From the NCBI GenBank assembly GCA_030043675.1, contig JASHXG010000288.1, forward strand, positions 1 to 5,005: DNA of 5,005 bases, in the 5' to 3' direction. The notes beneath the pieces were generated by a model that searched no databases, had not been told where the DNA came from, and saw only the letters and a program-made list of their open reading frames with translations. How positions within the stretch are numbered: position 1 is the first letter of the stretch; every line of letters starts with the position of its first letter. The position numbers and the translations under genes were made by a program. Positions 1 through 5,005 of the stretch are shown piece after piece. The stretch is from Vulcanimicrobiota bacterium. Lineage in GTDB: Bacteria; Vulcanimicrobiota; Vulcanimicrobiia; Vulcanimicrobiales; Vulcanimicrobiaceae.

Positions 1-1670
1 GCATTGCGCCGCACCTGCGCGGCCATCTGCTCGAGCAGCTGCGCCCACGTCATCGGGTGCCAACCGTGTCCCTTCATCGGGCGCCCGTATACGAAGCTGC
101 CTTCAAACGCCGGGCGCGCGCTCTTGAGAAAATCCTCGACCTGATAGACGGCCAGATTGAGGAAGTAGCTGTCCATATCGCCGACGTAAAAGTGCAGCTT
201 GCCGGCCAGATCGGGCCCGATCGTCGCCCACTTTGTGCGCAGCTCGTACCCCAGGTCGTAACCGCCCTCGCGCATCGCGGTTGCGACGCTGCGATCGATC
301 GCGCCGGTCTCCATGTTCCATAACGGCTCGGGATAGCCGTCGGGGCCGGCCGGATTGAAGATCGCCCACCAGCCGTCGAGCTGATAACCGGAGCGCCCGT
401 GCGAACCCATCACCTGCTCGTATTGGCTGACGGCACGGACGGTCGCGAGCGTTTGACCGTCCGGGCGGCGGCTCCACGGCCGCTCGAAGACGTGCCAGCC
501 GCCGCCCGGCGAACGAATCTCGAAGGCATTGTCGTCGTCGTAGATATTCACGAGCTGAAACCGGCGAAAGTCGATCGGATCGGGATCGAAGACGTACGCA
601 CCACCGAAAAACGTCGGGTGTTTGACCTGCAGCGCCAGCGACTCCCAGCCGCCGGTCGACCCACCTTCCAACAGCCGGGCATACCCCGCGCGCAGCACGC
701 GAAAGTGCGTCTCGACGTACGGAATCAGCTCGTTCATGATCGCGTCGCCGAACGGACCGCAGTTGGCCGAGTTCACGGCATACGAGTCGTCAAAAAACGG
801 ACACGGATGCTGCAGCGTTACCATCAGGAAGCGAGGAAAGCGCGCGGAATTCCACGCTTGGTAGAACTCGTAGCCGGTGCCGATGCCGTCGGCTTTTCCG
901 GCGGCGGCCGCTGCGGGCGTCTCGGTCTTCGCATCGGTCGTAAAGTCCCACGGCACCGGCTGATAAAAGTGTCCTTGGTTGTAGACGACCGGATAGCGCG
1001 CCCGCGGATGCGCCGCGTAATCCTTGGGCAGCAGGACGGTGGCGCCCAGATAGATCGGCGCGCCCCAGAACTTCGTCAAGGTCGGGCTCAGGATGCGCAC
1101 GTGCTTAATCCACGGCGTGTCGCTCGAATAGCCCTCGCCGCCGAGCAAAGCCTCGATGTCGCCCGGCGTGATGACTTGATTCAACTCGAGGTGCAGCGTC
1201 GTGCCGGCCGCGGGATCGAAGTGTACGCGCGCAACCGTGCTGTGGACATTGCCGGGCGAGAGCGAGAAGACTTGCCCGTCCCATTGGTCGTGCGCCCAAA
1301 TCGTGTGACCATCGGCGCGATGGTATTGCGTGTAGACGTTCGCTACTCCCTCGACGTAGTAATCGCCGGCCGGCAGATCGGCCAAACTCTTGATTGGATA
1401 GCCGGGCGTCGTCGCGTCGATGATCGCCGTCTGACCCGGTTGCAGCGCGCTCACGTCCACGCCGAAGAACGGCGGCGATGACTCCGGCGCCAGGACCGCG
1501 ATGCGCGGATCCGGCGTCGCGGTCTTGGTAAAGATCACGTAAACGCGTCCCGTGATCGGGGCCGCGTGAACCGACGCTGGGAACGAGATCGCGACTTGCA
1601 GCTTCGGGGCCGACGCAGCGGCCGGGGCGCAACCCGCGAGAAGCACGACGGCGACCAGCGCGTGCTTCAC
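1..1670 (-). CDS. Putative-esterase (Esterase-D/Fes-like) alpha/beta-hydrolase lipoprotein, 3' end outside window
   Basis: The frame is open for 556 codons from a GTG at 1670 to the window edge. The N-terminus, VKHALVAVVLLAGC, is a short lipoprotein signal with lipobox LAGC, so Cys14 should be lipidated. Ala follows the Cys, not the Asp that retains lipoproteins in the inner membrane of enterobacteria. Residues about 22-200 are a beta-rich N-terminal region with GRVYVIF, FGVDVSALQPG, DLPAGDYYV and YHRADGHTIWAHDQWDG. From about 205 (GAPIYLGATVLLPKDY, then RYPVVYNQGHF) an alpha/beta-hydrolase domain begins. Its nucleophile is Ser338 in EGGSTGG, with Asp500 (in VGDMDSYFLN; Asp498 is an alternative) and His535 in KGHGWHPM as likely triad partners. 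The domain type matches the putative-esterase family that includes enterochelin esterases, but the substrate is unknown. Cys290 and Cys304 might form a disulfide. No Shine-Dalgarno precedes the GTG, and the GTGA overlap with the previous stop implies translational coupling. Confidence 0.88.
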   Translation of the reverse strand, partial: MKHALVAVVLLAGCAPAAASAPKLQVAISFPASVHAAPITGRVYVIFTKTATPDPRIAVLAPESSPPFFGVDVSALQPGQTAIIDATTPGYPIKSLADLPAGDYYVEGVANVYTQYHRADGHTIWAHDQWDGQVFSLSPGNVHSTVARVHFDPAAGTTLHLELNQVITPGDIEALLGGEGYSSDTPWIKHVRILSPTLTKFWGAPIYLGATVLLPKDYAAHPRARYPVVYNQGHFYQPVPWDFTTDAKTETPAAAAAGKADGIGTGYEFYQAWNSARFPRFLMVTLQHPCPFFDDSYAVNSANCGPFGDAIMNELIPYVETHFRVLRAGYARLLEGGSTGGWESLALQVKHPTFFGGAYVFDPDPIDFRRFQLVNIYDDDNAFEIRSPGGGWHVFERPWSRRPDGQTLATVRAVSQYEQVMGSHGRSGYQLDGWWAIFNPAGPDGYPEPLWNMETGAIDRSVATAMREGGYDLGYELRTKWATIGPDLAGKLHFYVGDMDSYFLNLAVYQVEDFLKSARPAFEGSFVYGRPMKGHGWHPMTWAQLLEQMAAQVRRN

Positions 1671-2407
1671 GGTTTGGCGGGCGGATATTGGGCGACGACC
1701 GTACCGTTCGCGTCGAGGAATTGCAACGCCGCCTGGCCGTCAGGGGTGACGAACATCTTGATGCGCGGCTTGCCCTTGCCGTCGGCCAGCATCACCTGCG
1801 CCGTATTCGTCTGGTCGTACCCGAAGAGATAGCGCGTCACGTTGGCGCTGACCAGATCGGGGTAACGCGCTAGAACCGCCTGCCGAGCGCCGGCGGTCGT
1901 TGCGTTCTGAAGCTCGGCCATCAGGCGCGCAAACTCGGGCGTGTGCATGTTCGGGCGATTCCAGCCGATCATGAAGGCGTACGTCTTGCCGTTGTCGTTG
2001 CCGTTGTCGACCTGCAGCATTTGGTCGGTCGTGACGGAGTCGTACGAGAGCGTGTTGGCGGAGGTGTACGAGCCGTCGGACGCGATCCGGCCCGACCAAT
2101 CCAGCGCGCCCTGCTCGTCGCCGCGCTGATTGTAAAAGATGATGCCGTTGGCGTCGGCGCCGCCGTTGCGGTGCATCGCCTTGCCGTTGATGATCGGGGG
2201 CGGGAAGTCGTCGTGGCTGGTGATGATCATCGCCAACTTGCCCTCGCGATCCATGACGTCGATTCGGTGCACGGTCAGCGTGTCGAACGTGGCGTTCCGG
2301 TGCGCTTCGTCCACCGCGCCCAAGAGAAAGGCGCCGGCGATCAGCGTCATCGCGAGCGCGTAATAGCGCAACAGGCGTAGCTCGCGACGGACGGCTTTGA
2401 CTTGCAT
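1667..2407 (-). CDS. Conserved membrane-anchored protein of unknown function
   Basis: This protein has 246 residues. The N-terminus is basic (MQVKAVRRELRLLR), followed by one hydrophobic segment at about residues 15-32. It is therefore probably a single-pass protein with its bulk in the periplasm, although an uncleaved or cleaved signal is also possible. The start is supported by a good AAGGAG site. The segment FDTLTVHRIDVMDREGKLAM (41-60) and the following PPIINGKAMHR, GIIFYNQRGDEQGAL and LSYDSVTTDQ stretches recall a widespread family of unknown function, which typically shows 'F-d-l-v-R-I-n-v-D-G-t-l-r-M-v-I-S' and 'G-l-i-F-y-N-d-e-G-e-G'. The C-terminal part (203-240) has related beta-hairpin units, ADGKGKPRIKMFVTPDG and LQFLDANGTVV. 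No catalytic motif and no Cys are seen. A tandem DNGNDNGK lies at 134-141. The gene sits between the peptidase (14-nt gap) and the esterase (4-nt overlap), so a role beside those hydrolases is plausible but unproven. Confidence 0.85.
   Translation of the reverse strand: MQVKAVRRELRLLRYYALAMTLIAGAFLLGAVDEAHRNATFDTLTVHRIDVMDREGKLAMIITSHDDFPPPIINGKAMHRNGGADANGIIFYNQRGDEQGALDWSGRIASDGSYTSANTLSYDSVTTDQMLQVDNGNDNGKTYAFMIGWNRPNMHTPEFARLMAELQNATTAGARQAVLARYPDLVSANVTRYLFGYDQTNTAQVMLADGKGKPRIKMFVTPDGQAALQFLDANGTVVAQYPPAKP
1986..2009. repeat. Perfect tandem duplication of a 12-nt unit inside the membrane-anchored protein gene
   Basis: The plus strand carries TTGCCGTTGTCG twice in direct succession. On the coding strand it gives an Asp-Asn-Gly-Asn / Asp-Asn-Gly-Lys tandem (residues 134-141). 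It is in frame and could have arisen by replication slippage. It probably lengthens a surface loop. Confidence 0.8.
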
Positions 2408-2417
2408 GGCCGAGATT

Positions 2418-2423
2418 CTCCTT
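2418..2423 (-). promoter_or_regulatory. Strong Shine-Dalgarno site overlapping the peptidase stop codon
   Basis: The minus strand reads TAAGGAGA. The core AAGGAG uses the last two bases of the peptidase TAA stop and lies 10 nt before the ATG at 2407. It fixes the start of the downstream membrane-anchored protein and suggests coupled translation within an operon. Confidence 0.8.
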
Positions 2424-4404
2424 AAGGCAGAGGCAGATATTTGATCATCCAGCCGGCCCACGCCTGATCGATGGCACGGTTGCGCACCGGATCGGACGGG
2501 TGGTGGCCGACGGCGGGAATCGCAATGAACTGGACGGTCTTCCCCAGGTCGCGCAGCGCGGTGTAGAACTCGTACGCTTCGGGCGTCGGAACGCGCGGAT
2601 CGCCCGTGTCGCTCAAGATCAGCGTCGCAGCGTGAACGTTCGCCGCGTAGGTCAGCGGCGAGCTTTGGCGATAGGCTTGCATGCCGTCGCCCTTCCACGG
2701 CGTCAGTCCACCGAACAAATACGGCGTATAGCTGTTGATCTCGCTGAGCGTGTACTGCAGCACGACGTCGTTGACGGCAGCGCCGCTTACGGCGGCCTTC
2801 CAAAGGTCGTACTGCGTGATCAACCACGACGTGAGCCAGCCGCCGGCCGACCAGCCCGAGACGCCGACTCGCGACGGGTCGATCATGCCGGTCGCGATCA
2901 AGGCCTTGACGCCCGCCACGATATCCCGGCCCGCGCCCGCAGGGGGTGCGTTGCCGATGATCGCGTCCGCAAAGCGAAAGCCGTTATTGTCGCTGCCGCG
3001 ATAGTTCGGCTGTAAGACGAAAGCGCCGTGCGACGCGAGGATCTGAACCAGCGGTCGAAACGACGTGGTCGACGCCCCCGACGTGGGACCGCCGTGGATC
3101 ACGAGCACCAGCGGATACTTGGTGCCGCGCTGATAACCGAGCGGATAGGTCAGCGGGCCGTACTCGGTAAAGCCGTCGTTGGTCCAGCTGAACTCGCGCG
3201 TCGGCGCCAGATCGAGCGCGGCAATCGCGCCGTTGACGTCGGTCAGGCGCACCGGCGACTGCGCGCTCGGCGCGAGGTAGTAGAGTTCGCCGGGTCGCGT
3301 CGGCGTCGTGCCGACGAACGCGATCGCCCCGCTGTGCGCGACGCTTCCCTCTTCAAAGTTGACGTCGCCGAGATTGACCCGATGTGCCGTTCCGTCGCGG
3401 ACGAGCCAGAGCGCCGACACCGTGCGGTCGTTGGCGCCGATCACCAGCCCTTTCCCGTCGGGCAGCCAGGTGATAAAGCTCACGTCGCGGTCGAAGGCCG
3501 GCGCCGGATTGGTGACGCGCCGCGACGCGAGCGACACGACCGCCGGATCCTGTTGCGTGATCACCGTGTGCCCGCGCGCTTGCGCGTACGCGATCTCGTC
3601 GCCGCGCGGCGAGAAGGCGGGCGACGTGCTCCAGCGGTCGGCGCTCACCTGCTCGACCTGTTTGGTCGCGACGTCGACCACGGCAATCCGCGATCGAAAG
3701 ATGTCGTCGAAGCGCGGCCCAGGCAGGCGATCGAAGGCGATGTACCGTCCGTCGGGCGACCAGGATAGCGCATCCGGATAGACGCTCCAGGCGCCTTCCG
3801 TCAACCGCTCCGCCTTCGAACCGTCGAGCTGCTGCAGCCAAATATGCGCGGGCGGCGGAATCGAGCGCGTCATGAACGAGTCGTCGCCGACGGTGAACAG
3901 GTCGTCGTGCGCCGCGACCGCGGCGGCGTTGCCGGGGTCGTCGCGAGAAACGTAAGCGATCGCCTTGCCGTCGGGGCGCCAGGCATAAAGCTCGACCCCG
4001 TTCTTGGCATGCGTGACCGCTTGCGCGTCGCCGCCGCTCATCGGCAGAACCCAGACCTGCGGGGTGGCGTCCTTGCCTGCGCCGGCAACGTCGACGAACG
4101 CCAGCTGCGTGCCGTCCGGCGACCACTTCGGATCGTCGACCTCGTCACGGCCGTGCGTGATGACGCGCTGCGCCCCGCTCGGAACCTCGACGATCGCAAG
4201 CTCGTGCAGCGTCGCGTCTTGCTTGGGGTCCACGTGTCCGATAACGACCACGACCTGCTTGCCGTCGGGCGAGATCTGGGGATCGCTCAGGCTAACGATC
4301 TTGTAGTAATCGTCGAAGGTGAACGGTCGCGTTGCCGCCCCGACCGACGAACCGCCAAAGCCGAGCCACGCGCAGATGGATGCGAATAAGAGAATGCGAC
4401 GCAT
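2422..4404 (-). CDS. Secreted S9 family (prolyl oligopeptidase-type) serine peptidase
   Basis: This 660-residue exported serine peptidase probably trims short peptides in the periplasm, like dipeptidyl-peptidase or acylaminoacyl-peptidase relatives. Residues 1-24 form a signal peptide (MRR, a hydrophobic core, then SSVGAA). Six PD40-type propeller motifs of the form W/F-S-P-D-G are clear near residues 44, 93, 141, 214, 263 and 312, and a seventh blade around 350-377 is degenerate. The catalytic domain spans about 405-660. It has HGGP at 437-440 (oxyanion region), nucleophile Ser519 in GWSAGG, Asp602 in the DPRVP motif and His634 in VGHH. Length and domain order fit family S9. The most usual elbow is G-x-S-Y-G-G, and here Ala replaces Tyr. 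The only Cys lies in the signal peptide. The ATG at 4404 was chosen because it begins the signal peptide and follows the receptor stop. The frame stays open further upstream, but that part is antiparallel-free overlap with the receptor gene and looks non-native. Confidence 0.93.
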   Translation of the reverse strand: MRRILLFASICAWLGFGGSSVGAATRPFTFDDYYKIVSLSDPQISPDGKQVVVVIGHVDPKQDATLHELAIVEVPSGAQRVITHGRDEVDDPKWSPDGTQLAFVDVAGAGKDATPQVWVLPMSGGDAQAVTHAKNGVELYAWRPDGKAIAYVSRDDPGNAAAVAAHDDLFTVGDDSFMTRSIPPPAHIWLQQLDGSKAERLTEGAWSVYPDALSWSPDGRYIAFDRLPGPRFDDIFRSRIAVVDVATKQVEQVSADRWSTSPAFSPRGDEIAYAQARGHTVITQQDPAVVSLASRRVTNPAPAFDRDVSFITWLPDGKGLVIGANDRTVSALWLVRDGTAHRVNLGDVNFEEGSVAHSGAIAFVGTTPTRPGELYYLAPSAQSPVRLTDVNGAIAALDLAPTREFSWTNDGFTEYGPLTYPLGYQRGTKYPLVLVIHGGPTSGASTTSFRPLVQILASHGAFVLQPNYRGSDNNGFRFADAIIGNAPPAGAGRDIVAGVKALIATGMIDPSRVGVSGWSAGGWLTSWLITQYDLWKAAVSGAAVNDVVLQYTLSEINSYTPYLFGGLTPWKGDGMQAYRQSSPLTYAANVHAATLILSDTGDPRVPTPEAYEFYTALRDLGKTVQFIAIPAVGHHPSDPVRNRAIDQAWAGWMIKYLPLP

Positions 4405-4409
4405 CCGCG

Positions 4410-4416
4410 TTTCTTC
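4410..4416 (-). promoter_or_regulatory. Weak ribosome binding site of the S9 peptidase gene
   Basis: The 17-nt gap between the receptor stop and the peptidase ATG contains GAAGAAA, a poor Shine-Dalgarno match, with about 5 nt between it and the ATG. It is the only purine-rich stretch in the gap. Initiation may partly rely on ribosomes finishing the receptor gene just upstream. Confidence 0.35.
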
Positions 4417-4421
4417 GATGC

Positions 4422-5005
4422 CTAGGGCGCCGTGCCGCTTCCGAGCTGCTGAATTAACTGAAAGCGCAGCGTCGGCGGGCCGTAGTTGCCGGCGATGGTC
4501 GGGCCGAGCTGTGGAATGACCACGCGGTCGGCGGCCGGTGCGAGCGCCGCGCACGCCGTTCCGCTCAAGCCTTGGTACGGCGTACCATACCGGCCGATGC
4601 ACTGCGGCATGAGCGGCGCCGAGATGCCGCCGAAATAGCTCGTCCAACTCTTTCCGTAGGCGTCGAATATATTGTCGACCGAGAACTGCACGGCCGTTCC
4701 GGGCCGGAGCTGCTGGCGAATCGCGCCCGAGAAGATCCAAAAGGCCGGCAGACTGTAGGTGTTGTTGGGCCCGTAATAGGTCGTGCCGATGTTGAAGTAC
4801 GTGCCCGAACGCGAGCGATAGTTCACCTCGGCATAGCCCATGCTGTACGGAGCCGAGACGCCGTTGATCGTGTTCCAGCCCAAGCCGCTGGCTTGGAAGT
4901 TGACCCCTGGAATGATCCCCAGATTGGTGCTGTAGTGCAGCGGCGTGCATTCGTTGGCCGGCACGTTCGTGCAGTAGAAGCCGGGCGGAAGATCGTACGC
5001 GTAGG
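4422..5005 (-). CDS. TonB-dependent outer-membrane receptor, C-terminal part (5' end outside window)
   Basis: This is the last 193 residues of a beta-barrel receptor that would import a ligand across the outer membrane using TonB energy. The reading frame is open to the window edge, so the plug domain, TonB box and signal peptide are not visible. The visible part alternates amphipathic strands rich in Tyr, Asn and Gly with loops. Examples are YAEVNYRSRSGTYFNIGTTY near fragment residues 57-76, and FSVDNIFDAYGKSW (107-120), which matches the 'N-l-f-D' pattern near the end of TonB-dependent barrels. The last strand is LRFQLIQQL (179-187), followed by GSGTAP and a TAG stop. Two oddities are the lack of a terminal aromatic residue and four Cys (fragment 11, 19, 135, 151) in predicted loops. 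The S9 peptidase gene follows after 17 nt. The substrate is unknown. The class is fairly sure, but another large outer-membrane barrel cannot be fully excluded. Confidence 0.82.
   Translation of the reverse strand, partial: YAYDLPPGFYCTNVPANECTPLHYSTNLGIIPGVNFQASGLGWNTINGVSAPYSMGYAEVNYRSRSGTYFNIGTTYYGPNNTYSLPAFWIFSGAIRQQLRPGTAVQFSVDNIFDAYGKSWTSYFGGISAPLMPQCIGRYGTPYQGLSGTACAALAPAADRVVIPQLGPTIAGNYGPPTLRFQLIQQLGSGTAP

Noticed and set aside
399..1481. Plus-strand open frame of 360 codons
   Set aside because: It lies wholly antisense to the esterase. Its Arg/Val/Ala-rich product has no recognisable domain or signal, and such shadows are expected opposite GC-rich genes.
1105..1632. Minus-strand 175-codon frame within the esterase gene
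   Set aside because: It is out of frame with the continuous 556-codon esterase frame, which has a lipobox and a catalytic elbow. Its product is Arg-rich and has no family resemblance.
2408..2827. Upstream extension of the anchored-protein frame to 386 residues
   Set aside because: The extension overlaps the catalytic domain of the peptidase gene in another frame. The ATG at 2407 has a strong AAGGAG site and begins the membrane segment.
3028..3768. Plus-strand open frame of 246 codons
   Set aside because: It is antisense to the S9 peptidase propeller, very rich in Arg and without any family resemblance, so it is a codon-bias shadow.
4405..4421. Possible promoter or terminator between receptor and peptidase genes
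   Set aside because: Only 17 nt are present, with no hairpin, T-tract or -10/-35 pattern.
4405..4950. Upstream extension of the peptidase frame to give an 842-residue protein
   Set aside because: The extra 182 residues are an alternative reading of the receptor gene on the same strand. The signal peptide at 4404 marks the true start.

Overview
The window is GC-rich (roughly 60-65 % by eye) and almost wholly coding. All four genes I can support lie on the minus strand, so transcription runs from position 5005 towards 1. The start of the first gene and the end of the last lie outside the window. A TonB-dependent outer-membrane receptor and several exported proteins point to a diderm bacterium. 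The style of the receptor C-terminus and of the large secreted esterase recalls Candidatus Eremiobacterota (WPS-2) or Acidobacteriota. That assignment comes from memory of the families and is only a weak inference.

Layout in transcription order: (1) 5005-4422, the last 193 residues of a TonB-dependent receptor. (2) After 17 nt, 4404-2422, a complete 660-residue secreted S9 prolyl-oligopeptidase-type peptidase, with a beta-propeller followed by an alpha/beta-hydrolase domain and a recognisable Ser-Asp-His triad. (3) After 14 nt, 2407-1667, a 246-residue protein with one N-terminal membrane segment, from a conserved family whose function I do not know. (4) Overlapping it by 4 nt (GTGA), 1670-1, a predicted lipoprotein with a putative-esterase (Esterase-D/Fes-like) alpha/beta-hydrolase domain. 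This frame is open for 556 codons to the window edge and probably lacks only a short C-terminal tail.

The spacing (17 nt, 14 nt, -4 nt) makes a single operon very likely. No promoter or terminator is visible. The promoter should lie upstream of the receptor gene, beyond 5005, and the terminator beyond position 1. All four products are predicted envelope proteins: outer membrane, periplasm/exported, membrane-anchored and lipid-anchored. The simplest reading is an uptake-and-hydrolysis locus in which a receptor imports a ligand and two serine hydrolases, one cleaving peptide bonds and one cleaving esters, act on it or on related substrates. The substrate cannot be read from the sequence.

I see no mobile element, CRISPR array, RNA gene or gene-free stretch over 20 nt. 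I found no clearly undescribed system. The best leads are the uncharacterised third protein and the conserved pairing of the two hydrolases with a receptor.
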